Assembly (NCBI RefSeq): GCF_000090795.2
Contig: NW_003546721.1
Span: 1-64,000 of the forward strand
Direction of reading: 5' to 3'
Origin: Amphimedon queenslandica
Taxonomy: Eukaryota; Porifera; Demospongiae; Haplosclerida; Niphatidae
DNA: 64,000 bases
The notes below the pieces were generated by a model. That model was not told the DNA's origin, made no database searches, and saw only the letters and a list, made by a program, of their open reading frames with translations. Below are positions 1 through 10,474 of this stretch, piece by piece. Within the stretch, counting starts at the first letter, position 1, and each line of letters opens with the position of its first letter. Made by a program: the position numbers and the translations under genes.

Positions 1-599
1 GTATAACATACATACCAAGCAAAGGAAATTTAACAATGGAGATCTGGTATTTGTCAGGAATTACTCAACTGGGACGAAATGGTTACCTGGTAAAGTCCTT
101 GAATCTCATGGTGATGTGATGTTCACAATTGAGTTAGAAGATGGCAGGAAAGTGAGGAAACACACAGACCAGCTTATTAGTCGTCAGGTAGACTCTGATG
201 CTGTTGAAGAACAATCTTTGGAGGAGGATAGCCCACTCATCAGAGCAGAGGAGGTTGAGGATTTAGTAGTAACCTCTAGCCTTCCTTCCCCACCTGATAT
301 TCAGTCTGAAAATGTTCAACCGGAGGACACTGATCCTAATGACAATAGTGCTACTGACTCTCGTATACTACCGCAATCGCCTTGCTCCAATTGATTGATA
401 CAGATTCGAGAGAGGGACCTAGTTCCGAAACTGTCCTTTTAACCGGTACACGTCGTTCAACGAGGACACGCCGCCCTCCTAATCGGTATGACTCTGATCC
501 TACGTATCAATAATGTGTCTCTTTAATTAGTTTATTATTATTTTTTTTTGTTAATGTATTTGGTTTTCTTCGTCTAATTGGGGAGGAATTATTGTGTAG

Positions 600-635
<36 letters not shown>

Positions 636-882
636 GTTATTGTTATTATTATTATTATCATAGTTATTATTATTGGTTATGGTTATTTGGGGCCTGCGCT
701 GGCTGGCTCCTTTGTTCTTTGTTTTTATATTGTCCTATACTGTCATATACCATGCACGTGCTCTTTTAGTTCTGTCCATGCCTTATCTTTGTGTATGTCT
801 GGTTGTTCTCTAAGAGATAATTATCATAAATACTGTGAATTGCCGCGTGCAGCTGTCTTACCGCTAATCTAAAAGTGTAACA
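1..882 (+). mobile_element. 3' end of a Ty3/Gypsy LTR retrotransposon (fossil, cut by window edge)
   Basis: An open frame runs in from the left edge to about 394. It reads like the C-terminal part of a Ty3/Gypsy integrase: a basic NGDLVFVRNY stretch, then WLPGKVLESHGDVMFTIELE and a DGRKVRKHTDQL motif, followed by an acidic tail. A basic RRSTRTRRPPNRY segment, common at the end of such polyproteins, is encoded just downstream. A purine tract (ggggagga, 580-587) lies before the 3' LTR at about 593-882. The element is cut by the window, so its wholeness cannot be judged. The visible part is only lightly decayed, so it looks fairly young. Confidence 0.75.
593..882 (+). repeat. 3' LTR of the Gypsy element
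   Basis: The segment starts tgtgtag just after a polypurine tract and ends tgtaaca, so it has TG..CA ends, and is about 290 bp long. It contains a tta/ttg microsatellite (about 600-680). Minus-strand coding sequence of another gene begins directly beyond it. The partner LTR is outside the window, so the ends are inferred. Confidence 0.55.
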
Positions 883-1479
883 CAGCAGAGATATACAACA
901 ACGTGGATCAGTTAGCCTGTATGCACCATCTTCAAGTAAACTACGTAAATCAGGCTGTCCACATTTCATAATAGGAATACCACACTTCATAAAAGTCATA
1001 GCAACTTTGACTCTATAAACACTCACTTCATCTGGTAAAGTTTCTCCCTTTCTATGTGTCTCTGCATCATGAGCATGTAGGGCATTGGCAATATCCTGTT
1101 CTTTAGCTTTCTTTGTCTTCAGATTTGCTTTGCTGTCTTGGTGTTTCTTTGATGCAATATGATTGCGAACTACACTACGCTTTACAGCCAAAGTTTCTCT
1201 GCAGGCTCTACAAAATAACTTTCCAGCTGATTCCAGCAATTCTTCTCCTGGAAAATCCTTAACACGTTGAGAAGGACTCACACTCTTTGGGTCACTTTTG
1301 TGAAAGTTTTGAATAGATCGTTTCTTTCCAACTGGAGGTGGTGGGTTGCTATGGATCTTTCTTTTTCGGCCCAGTTCAGACATGTTTGGAGGACGAAGGC
1401 GATCGAGTAGACTGTTAGCAACACTGGTAGAAGAAGAACCTGAATCACTGGCACTACCTGAGCTACTAGACATTTCCAC
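883..1479 (-). pseudogene. BED/CGGBP1-like zinc-finger protein, hAT-transposase N-terminus, truncated by the LTR element
   Basis: The ORF begins at a Met at 1479 with a Ser-rich tail, then a basic segment (GRKRKIHSNPPPPVGKKR), a KDFPGEELLESAGKLFC lead-in, and a zinc finger CRACRETLAVKRSVVRNHI..KKH (C-x2-C..H-x4-H). A helical region follows, with RVKVAMTFMKCGIPIMK and LRSLLEDGAYRLTDP. This order is typical of the N-terminal third of CGGBP1-like, hAT-derived proteins. The homologous reading stops at about 890, where the frame runs into the LTR and ends at 766. The C-terminal part should lie left of the window, beyond the LTR element. It could be a transposase or a domesticated DNA-binding gene. 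Confidence 0.6.
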
Positions 1480-1717
1480 TTCATTAGAAGATAGCCAGCA
1501 GTACTATTTCCAGTGGAGTTACTCATTGCTGCTGCTGTAAAGTGCTGTTAATTGTATTGTACTACTGTTTGCTGACACATGCTCATGCAGTATAAATATT
1601 GAAAGGGTTAAATATTGATCACGTGATCCAGGCAGGCAAATTTTAACCCATTATTCTTTCTCTAAATTCCCCACCCATTATTCCAAAAGAAATTCCCGAA
1701 TAATGTGTGTGTCCCTA
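1480..1717. other. No gene seen; left flank of the giant palindrome
   Basis: AT-rich sequence upstream of the BED-like ORF, possibly its promoter. It has no counterpart at the other end of the palindrome, so the breakpoint falls at about 1718. Confidence 0.5.
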
Positions 1718-3760
1718 CTGACAGGTAAGTCTTTATGGTGGCTAGGGCCAGGCGCTGTTGCCCCAAACATGCAACAAAATAGCATAAAATACTTCCATTT
1801 GTAGGAAATGGGTACAAAGAAATGTCTTGACAGAACTTCCTGTATTGTCTCTGCTGTTCCATATGTGCAATTGGAGGACTTTGTCAAGACAGCTGTAAAT
1901 TGCGCCTGAACAATTCCATCCAGAGAGTGGATGTCCATTCCTTGTCTCAAACTACAAGCAGTAGGAGAGAGTGAGGAACTGATACTGGCTGAGGATGGAA
2001 GTGAGGAGCCTGCAATAAGAAGTAATTAATATTGTCTCTTGATTAGGCATCAGCAAGTCATTTGTTCTTCCATGGGATAAGCTCATCTCGAAACCAGAAG
2101 TCAAAATGAGCTGTGTAAAAGACTAGCAGTCTGATGAGATGTATCAGGTGACTCTCCCTGCTATGGGTTTTACTCAAGATGTAAACCACCGCTTCATTGT
2201 CGACTGAGAACACCACAAGTTTTCCTTTCCAGCTCCTCCGAAACAAGGCTGCTGCCATGACAACTGAAATCAGTTCCTTCACCAGAATGGAGATGTACTC
2301 CAGGGCAAGCGGCCATTGAAACGCCAACCATTTGGAAAGAGTGCTCCGCCTCCCCATGAGCCACATGCAATAGAGAAGACTTCCACATTTGCTAGTGAGT
2401 TCATTGGATTAAAAAGCATAGCTAGTGTGAGGCAAACATCCAACACCATATCAAATCTACTCTAGCTTGTTGGTTCAAGCAAATTTTGTCATTTGGGGCT
2501 GACCCCACCTTCTCAAGGGCATACAACCACTGAATGAAGGCCATTCCTGGTCTGACCACCTTCGCTGCATGCTGTAGCAGTCCTCTCAGACTCTCAAGCT
2601 CCTTTTCTTGGTATATGCTTTCTACGATCAGTCTCCTGCAGCCCGTCCAACAGACGGGTCAGTTTCTTTACGGGAAAACACAGCTGTAGATTGAAGGTAT
2701 GTACCTCAATTCCTAAAAATGTGAGGCAGGTTAAAGGACCCTCCAGCTTACTGGGCTCTAACGGAAGGCCTAGTTTCTCGAATGTAGAGCACATCAACCT
2801 CTTTGCTTCCTCTACTGCTACCAGATCCCCTCCACCATAATAAAATCATCTAGATAATGGAGGCTGAGTTTTACTCTGTTATGAAGCAGTACCCATTTGT
2901 GCTGCATCTGCTACTGCTGAGAATATTTTGGGGGTGGAGCATAACCCGTACGGGATAAACTTATTTATGATGACTACTCCATCCCACTTGACTTCCAGGG
3001 GGTCGTAGTCGTCTGGGTAAATTGGGATGTTACGATACGACTCATTGATGTCTGCCTTGACAAACTATGTTCTTTTTCCTTGCTGACTACTAAAGAGGCT
3101 AAATTATCTAATGTTGGATAGCAGACCGAGGAGAGTGTGGGCACAATTCTGTCGTTCACACTTAGTCCAGGCGGGGAAGACAGGTGCACAATGAGTCTGT
3201 ACTTCCGTGGTTTTTTCTCTTTTAGGAATAATACCAAGAGGACAGATCTGTATGCCGTTGTGATTTTCCTGGGTGAACATCTGCTCCAAAGAGAGCCCTC
3301 TTGCCAGATATTCTAAAATAATTTCAGAAATGGAGAATGCCATATTTGAAAGGCGGACTGAAATGGGGACTGACAATTCAAGCCAATCCTGAACCCATCT
3401 CTTAGACCACTTAGTATGTAGGCCACAAACTGCTTGACTGCATGGTAAGAGAAGGCCTCTGACTACTGCTCCAGAGACAACAGGGACCACACCTCCTGAT
3501 CTTGTGCTCCTCCCGACAAAGGCTTACAGGCTTCCAGAGCCAGCAGATCCTTAGTCAATCTGTAGTGGCCTTGAACCTCTTGACCACATGTATGTGCTGC
3601 TAGAGGCAAACCTGGAGGCAAGAATGTGGGAGGAGAAATAAGCACGTAACTTCCTTTCTGGGACTAAGTTGAAATTACCCCATAAGTCCCGGGTCCACTA
3701 ACATTCAGGCGGACAGGCTGACCTGTCTTTATTATTATTATTATGCTAGTAAGGTACCAT
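1718..3760 (-). mobile_element. DIRS-like retroelement fragment, left arm of palindrome (fossil)
   Basis: This is a mirror copy of the right-arm element and carries the same reverse transcriptase, RNase H and start of the tyrosine recombinase region. The recombinase catalytic half seen at 9000-9625 in the other copy is missing here, because the arm ends first. It is broken, with several breaks, and clearly dead. Its similarity to the right-arm copy shows it was already an old copy when the inverted duplication arose. Confidence 0.75.
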
Positions 3761-4013
3761 AAATAACATGAGACCCATTCTCATTATTATTATTAACTGA
3801 TATCAATTTTTAGTTATAATCACCAATTATTAACTCATATTAATTTTTCGATTATCAATATTATTGTAGACAAAAAAGAAGATTGAAATCATGAATTGTT
3901 TCCCAGACCCCTTCAAGTCACTACCTGGTCAGTGCTAAATTAAGTTTGCTGAATAAGTGAGAAAGTTAGCTAAATGTGAGAGCTAAAAAACGAGCTTGCT
4001 TGTGCTAGTTTCA

Positions 4014-4868
4014 CTATGAGCTAATCGGAAGTGGGAGGGGTCCTCTCTCTCTTGCTACATTTGCTTTGTCGGCACTATTGTCCCTTATGGGATGTTTCTC
4101 CGCAATAGTAACAAGCATGAGCAAATCAGCAACCCTCAGATCTGTCACACAATGGTGAAAAGTTCTATAGGAAGCAGACCTTCTGGGACTTTGGCCTCTT
4201 ATTATATATATGTTGCACATTTGAGGAGGAACAGAATGGCTGTGAGGGACTGGTGGGAGGGAGTGATTCCAAGGAACCGTTCCTGGAAGGCACTGCCCAT
4301 AGATGATAGGTAAAAAGTTACCATCAGCAGAAGCAGCAAAAATACTGTCATCTTTCAATCAGAAAGACCTGCTTCTTCAACTTGTTGAGAGCCTTTAACA
4401 TCCATTGTCCATTCAATGTATGGAACAAAAGTAAAACTGGTCTGATCCCAATTAATGATTAGAGACAAAGGAACTTATTCCATGACAACAAAAGCAGCTA
4501 CAGCGCCTAAAGACACCTGACGTAATTCATCGACATCTTTTGTCAATGTTGAGGAGTTTGTAGTAGCTTTAGACTTCACGAGATTCATTCTTCTCAATAT
4601 GTTTCTTGCCCACTCCTTTTTCAGGCCACCATTACTTGCTAATAAAGTAGTATCATAGCTTTTAATGATACCAATACCTGCAGCTATTACACTTGGTGAG
4701 TTGACTACTCCTACAGCATTTTGTAGTTCTGTTATTCTTGTTTATCAAGATATTAAGCAAGTGAACGAGGCCTCCCCTCTTCTTTTGTGGTCAAACAAAA
4801 GAACTGACATCCTTCTCTCCAGCTATTCGCTCCCTACCTATTTTTCGCTTATAGGAATTCTTCCAATT
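4014..4868 (-). pseudogene. Pogo/Tigger-like DDE transposase relic, left arm copy
   Basis: Mirror copy of the relic at 5756-6608. Read on the minus strand it gives the same landmarks: a SFVRPLKKRG segment, an ELQNAVGVVN-type segment, GIGIIKSYDTTLL, GGLKKEWARNIL, the first catalytic Asp in NWDQT, and a FLPIIYGQCLPG motif. The frames are broken in the same places as in the right arm, so the decay preceded the inverted duplication. No functional product is expected. Confidence 0.6.
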
Positions 4869-4869
4869 A

Positions 4870-5754
4870 AAGTGTAACTGACGCGATTTCTTTGGGTATT
4901 TTTTTATTGACCTGACATGAACATATGATCTTAAAAATGCTTCGTGGAAAGTTTCATTGTCTGAAAAAATTATTCACAGATATAAGCCTTCAAAGTTGCT
5001 CATTTGGCTTCCTGCCATATTACATCCTGTCAGGGTGTGGCTAATTGTGATGTCATACAAGGCATATGGTTGACTTTTACCATTGACTGCAATGTAACTT
5101 TAGTGGATCATATCTCAGTTAGATTTCATTTTATACCTTGTAGCTTTAATTCTATGATAAAAGTGTGCTTATAATTCATGAAAGTCAGAGGACATTTGAG
5201 TAATTATGGCTGTTATAGCTTGCAGCTCATAGCCTACATTTGACAATTCATAATGAAGCTGTTCTTGTGTGGTTCATCAAATTTCATGTACTAATTTTGT
5301 TTACCAGTGTTAGAACACAAAAATAAACTATTAAACATGCAAAATACACGAGCAGAGCTTCATTATGAATTGTCAAAAGTAGGCTATGAGCTGCAAGCTA
5401 TACCAGCCATAATGACTCAAATGTCCTGTGACTTTCATGAATTATAAGCACCAGCTAGCACTTTTATCATAGAATTAAAGCTACAAGGTATAAAATGAAA
5501 TCTAACTGAGATATGATCCACTAAAGTTACATTGCAGTCAATGGTAAAAGTCAACCATATGCCTTGTATGACATCACAATTAGCCACACCCTGACAGGAT
5601 GTAATATGGCAGGAAGCCAAATGAGCAACTTTGAAGGCTTATATCTGTGAATAATTTTTTCAGACAATGAAACTTTCAACAAAGCATTTTTAAGATCATA
5701 TGTTCATGTCAGGTCAATAAAAAAATACCCAAAGAAATCGCGTCAGTTACACTT
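4870..5754. mobile_element. Foldback (hairpin) non-autonomous element at the palindrome centre
   Basis: The 885-bp segment begins aagtgtaactgacgcg and ends with its complement, flanked by TA on both sides. Internal words (gtgtggctaa.tgtgatgtcat, ggcaggaagcc, ttattcacagatat) recur in the element at 60967-61675, which has similar ends (aagggtaactga) and also lies in TA. It has no coding capacity. A TA target site and long inverted arms suggest a foldback MITE mobilised by a TA-targeting transposase (inference). The flanking sequences here mirror each other, unlike those of the second copy, because the whole locus was duplicated in inverse around this element. Confidence 0.75.
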
Positions 5755-5755
5755 T

Positions 5756-6608
5756 AATTGGAAGAATTCCTATAAGCGAATAATAGGTAGGGAGCGAATA
5801 GCTGGAGAGAAGGATGTCAGTTCTTTTGTTCGACCACTAAAGAAGAGGGGAGGCCTTGTTCACTTGCTGAATATCTCGATAAACAAGAATAACAGAACTA
5901 CAAAATGCTGTAGGAGTAGTCAACACACCAATTGTAATAGCTGCAGGTATTGGTATCATTAAAAGCTATGATACTACTTTATTAGCAAGTAATGGTGGCC
6001 TGAAAAAGGAGTGGGCAAGAAACATATTGAGAAGAATGAATCTCGTGAAGTGTAAAGCTACTACAAACTCCTCAACATTGACAAAAGATGTCGATGAATT
6101 ACGTCAGGTGTCTTTAGGCGCTGTAGCTGCTTTTGTTGTCATGGAATAAGTTCCTTTGTCTCTAATCATTAATTGGGATCAGACCAGTTTTACTTTTGTT
6201 CCATACATTGAATGGACAATGGAAGTTAAAGGCTCTCAACAAGTTGAAGAAGCAGGTCTTTCTGATTGAAAGATGACAGTATTTTTGCTGCTTCTGCTGA
6301 TGGTAACTTTTTACCTATCATCTATGGGCAGTGCCTTCCTGGAACGGTTCCTTGGAATCACTCCCTCCCACCAGTCCCTCACAGCCATTCTGCTCCTCCT
6401 CAAATGCGCAACATATATAATAAGAGGCCAAAGTCCCAGAAGGTCTGCTTCCTATAGAACTTTTCACCATTGTGTGACAGATCTGAGGGTTGCTGATTTG
6501 CCCACGCTTGTTACTATTGCGGAGAAACATCCCATAAGGGACAATAGTGCCGACAAAGCAAATGTAGCAAGAGGGAGAGGACCCCTCCCACTTCCGATTA
6601 GCTCATAG
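5756..6608 (+). pseudogene. Pogo/Tigger-like DDE transposase relic, right arm copy
   Basis: From about 5790 the plus strand encodes SSFVRPLKKRGG, then ELQNAVGVVNTPIVIAAGIG (from about 5899), IIKSYDTTLL, GGLKKEWARNILRRMNLVK, ATTNSSTLTKDVDELRQ, then VPLSLIINWDQTSFTFVPY and WTMEVKGSQQVEEAGLSD. Near 6270-6340 come FAASADGNFLPIIYGQCLPG and PWNHS. This order and the NWDQT motif (first catalytic Asp) fit pogo/Tigger-like DDE transposases. The N-terminal DNA-binding part and the later catalytic acids are not recognisable, and there are at least three frame breaks or stops. The adjacent foldback element seems to have removed or displaced the 5' part. Confidence 0.65.
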
Positions 6609-6890
6609 TGAAACTAGCACAAGCAAGCTCGTTTTTTAGCTCTCACATTTAGCTAACTTTCTCACTTATTCAGCAAACTTAATTTAGTACTGACCAGGTA
6701 GTGACTAGAAGGGGTCTGGGAAACAATTCATGATTTCAATCTTCTTTTTTGTCTACAATAATATCGATAATCGAAAAATTAATATGAGTTAATAATTGGT
6801 GATTATAACTAAAAATTGATATCAGTTAATAATAATAATGAGAATGGGTCTCATGTTATTTATGGTAGCTTACTAGCATAATAATAATAA
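6609..6890. other. No gene seen between pogo relic and DIRS element (mirrored at about 3730-4010)
   Basis: AT-rich spacer with short taa repeats. It is present in both palindrome arms and shows no recognisable coding or RNA feature. Confidence 0.5.
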
Positions 6891-9650
6891 TAAAGACAGG
6901 TCAGCCTGTCCGCCTGAATGTTAGTGGACCCAGGACTTATGGGGTAATTTCAACGTAGTCCCAGAAAGGAAGTTACATGCTTATTTCTCCTCCCACATTC
7001 TTGCCTCCAGGTTTGCCTCTAGCAGCACATACATGTGGTCAAGAGGTTCAAGGCAACTACAGATTCACTAAGGATCTGCTGGCTCTGGAGGCCTGTAAGC
7101 CTTTGTCGGGAGGAGCACAAGATCAGAAGGTGTGGTCCCTGTTGTCTCTGGAGCAGTAGTCAGAGGCCTTCTCTTACCACGCAGTCAAGCAGTTTGTGGC
7201 CTACATACTAAGTGGTCTAAGAGATGGGTTCAGGATTGGCTTGAATTGTCAGTCCCCATTTCAGTCCGCCTTTCAAATATGGCATTCTCCATTTCTGAGA
7301 TTACTTTAGATTATCTGGCAAGAGGGCTCTCTTTGGAGCAGATGTTCACCCAGGAAAATCACAACGGCATACAGATCTGTCCTCTTGGTATTATTCCTAA
7401 AAGAGAAAAAACCAGGGAAGTACAGACTCATTGTGGACCTGTCTTCCCCGCCTGGACTAAGTGTCAACGACAGAATTGTGCCCACACTCTCCTCGGTCTG
7501 CTATCCAACAGTAGATAATTTAGCCTTTTTAGTAGTCAGCAAGGAAAAGGAGCATAGTTTGTCAAGGCAGACATCAATGAGGCGTATCGTAACATCCCAA
7601 TTTACCCAGATGACTACTACCCCCTGGAAGTCAAGTGGGTTGGAGTGGTCATCATAAATAAGTTTATCCCATACGGGTTATGCTCCACCTCCAAAATATT
7701 CTCAGCAGTAGCAGATGCAGCACAAATGGGTACTGCTTCATAACAGAGTAAAACTCAGCCTCCATTATCTAGATGATTTTATTATGGTGGAGGGGATCTG
7801 GTAGCAGCAGAGGAAGCAAAGAGGTTGATGTGCTCTACATTCGAGAAACTAGGCCTTCCGTTAGAGCCCAGTAAGCTGGATGGTCCTTCAACCTGCCTCA
7901 CATTTTTAGGAATTGAGGTACATACCTTCAATCTACAACTGTGTTTTCCCGTAAAGAAACTGACCCGTCTGTTGGACGGGCTGCAAGAGACCGATCGTAG
8001 AAAGCATATACCAAGAAAAGGAGCTTGAGAGTCTGAGAGGACTGCTACAGCATGCAGCGAAGGTGGTCAGACCAGGAATGGCCTTCATTCAGAGGTTGCA
8101 TGCCCTTGAGAAGGTGGGGTCAGCCCTAAATAACAAAATTTGCTTGAACCAACAAGCTAGAGTAGATTTGATGTGGTGTTGGATGTTTGCCTCACACTAG
8201 CTATGCTTTTTAATCCAATGAACTCACTAGCAAATGTGGAAGTCTTCTCTATTGCATGTGGCTCATGGGGAGGCGGAGCACTCTTTCCAAATGGTTGGCG
8301 TTTCAATGTCCGCTTGCCCTGGAGTACATCTCCATTCTGGTGAAGGAACTGATTTCAGTTGTCATGGCAGCAGCCTTGTTTCGGAGGAGCTGGAAAGGAA
8401 AACTTGTGGTGTTCTCAGTCGACAATGAAGCGGTGGTTTACATCTTGAGTAAAACCCATAGCAGGGAGAGTCACCTGATACATCTCATCAGACTGCTAGT
8501 CTTTTACACAGCTCATTTTGACTTCTGGTTTTGAGCTGAGCATATCCCATGGAAGAACAACTGACTTGCTGATGCCCAATCAAGACACAATATTAATTAC
8601 TTCTTATTGCAGGCTCCTCACTTCCATCCTCAGCCAGTATCAGTTCCTCACTCTCTCCTACTGCTTGTAGTTTGAGACAAGGAATGGACATCCACTCTCT
8701 GGATGGAATTGTTCAGGCGCAATTTACAGCTGTCCTGACAAAGTCCTCCAATCGCACGTATGGAACAGCAGAGACAATACAGGAAGTTCTGTCAAGACAT
8801 TTCTTTGTACCCATTTCCTACAAATGAAAGTATTTTATGCTATTTTGTTGCATTTTTGGGGCAACAGCGCCTGGCCCTAGCCACCATAAAGACTTACCTG
8901 TCAGGGGTTCAGCAAGCACAGATTTGGGGTCGTCTACCCAAGACCAGTGCACAGGCAATGCTACGCCTCAGTCAAGTCCTACGATGGGTGGAGATAATGA
9001 GAAGGAAGCTGGGTAAAACTCCACACCTAAGGCTACCCATCCTGAGAAAGATGAAGTGGGTGTGGGCCCAAGAGCGAGAGTACAAGAGGAGTCAGTGTTG
9101 GGCGGTCGCTTTGACAGCCTTCTTTGTTCTGCTGCTCCGGGGAGATAACAGTACTATAAGGCAGAGCGTATGACCGACAGGTTCATCTATCTTTCCGGGA
9201 CCTAGCAGTGGACAACACTCACCACCCTAAAATGATCTTGTTACTGCTACACTGCTCAAAGACCGATCAGGAGAGGAGGGTGTCAGGGTCATTCAGGGTT
9301 GCACCAATGCAGATCTTTGCCCAGTATCGGGGCTCCTAAGTTACTTTGGTCATCAAGGCAGGGGTCAGGAGCCTTGTTCATGTTGGATGTTCAGCCCCTT
9401 AAGAGGATTCACCAGGTGGAGGAAGTACGCTGCACCCTCACAAGGGCGGGGTTGCCAGCAGGTAATTTTGCTAACACAGCTTCGGTATTGGCGCTGCAAC
9501 AGCAGCATCAGCTGTTGGAGTCGAGGACAGTACAATCCAGAATTTGGGACAATGGAAGAGCTTGGCTTTCAAATTGTTCATCCACCTATCTACCAGTCAG
9601 TTGGCAGGGGTCTCAAGATCCTTGACCAACAGTGACTTGTGAAGGTTGGT
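6890..9650 (+). mobile_element. DIRS-like tyrosine-recombinase retroelement, right arm and beyond (fossil)
   Basis: Parts in order: a gag-proximal linker region (about 6977-7370); reverse transcriptase (about 7385-7800) with the DIRS-typical KYRLIVDLSSPPGLSVND opening; RNase H (about 8240-8570) with VVFSVDNEAVVYIL; and a tyrosine recombinase (about 8650-9625). The recombinase begins with a SAM-like core-binding domain (ATIKTYLSGVQQ), continues with helix-rich KTPHLRLPILRKMK, and ends in a catalytic region with a GVEDSTIQ-type tail near 9510-9550. The combination RT, RNase H and tyrosine recombinase without integrase defines the DIRS order. The element is broken, with several breaks. The part right of 8904 is unique to this side. 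Terminal repeats were not found. Confidence 0.75.
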
Positions 9651-10470
9651 CCCGTGGGAACTGGTAAATCAAGATGTATGTAATCATGCTATTCTGAGTG
9701 ATAATAATATCAAGCTTTTTGAAGTCATGATGTAAGATACATACAGTCACGCTTTACAAAGTTATAAGATCAAAAGTAATAACGTTCTTTGTAGTGATGA
9801 TAACTGAGATCAATATAATTGTGTATATAATAGTTTGTATGTATTATGTGTTCACACTAGTTTGAAATAGTGCTGTTTGAAATAGTAAATAAAATGGGTT
9901 TGTAATAATTATATCATAAATGTTGCAACTTTTCACTTGTTTTGTGCCTTAACAAATGATAGATGCAACCTCCATAGACTATTCTTAAAGAAAATAAAGT
10001 TCTTTTGAAGAGATGCGTGCTCCTTTGATTGCAAGATATCCATTAGTGTCACATTTGCTTTTAACAGTAAAAAGTTTTTTAATCCTTCGCAAAACTGTTT
10101 CAAAAAAAATTCTAAAATAATGAAAAAATTAAATAATTATTAATAATAAAAAATTTTAAAAACTTTAGTTTTAATTAATTAAAAATGGAATTTACCTTAA
10201 CGTGTTTGAAAGGGATTGGAGTGAACAGGAGTTAGTAAAAAAATAAAAGAATATATTTAGTACTATAATAATCAATGCATTTCAACTGAATCATAATATT
10301 TTTGTTAAGAATAATGATAATAACTAGGTGAATGTAAACTTTGAGGGGGCTAGCATGAGCAATTGCTTTAATAATAGATAAATTTTATTTTATTGATTAA
10401 ATGATGATGACATTAGTTCATCAAAACTATAAAATTCTCTATAATAAATGTCTAAGATTCTAACTACAAT
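9651..10470. other. No gene recognised
   Basis: Very AT-rich (homopolymers of A and T), without a convincing ORF. It lies between the end of the DIRS-like element and the helicase end of Helitron 1 and probably contains the 3' terminus of that Helitron. No clear terminal hairpin with CTRR could be assigned. Confidence 0.4.
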
Positions 10471-10474
10471 AAAG

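Larger units (their letters stand above)
1718..8904. repeat. Giant inverted repeat (palindrome), arms about 3.5 kb
   Basis: The left arm 1718-5260 is the reverse complement of the right arm 5356-8904. Paired positions sum to about 10,620 throughout, for example 1862 with 8760, 3645 with 6977, and 4092 with 6530. The loop is about 95 bp (5261-5355). By eye the arms are about 96-98% identical, with scattered substitutions and small indels of a few bases, so this is a diverged duplication and not one sequence read twice. Both arms carry the same ordered parts, from outside to centre: a DIRS-like fragment, a pogo-like transposase fragment, and half of a foldback element. Homology ends abruptly beside ctgacaggtaag at the left and its complement at the right. 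Confidence 0.9.

Noticed and set aside
578-769. 63-codon Tyr-rich frame
   Set aside because: It is the translation of a tta/ttg microsatellite within the LTR.
1346-1540. Plus-strand frame over the BED-like ORF
   Set aside because: Antisense shadow of a Ser-rich coding region.
4092-4313. Plus-strand frame in the left palindrome arm and its mirror at 6318-6530
   Set aside because: Opposite-strand shadow of the pogo-like transposase relic.
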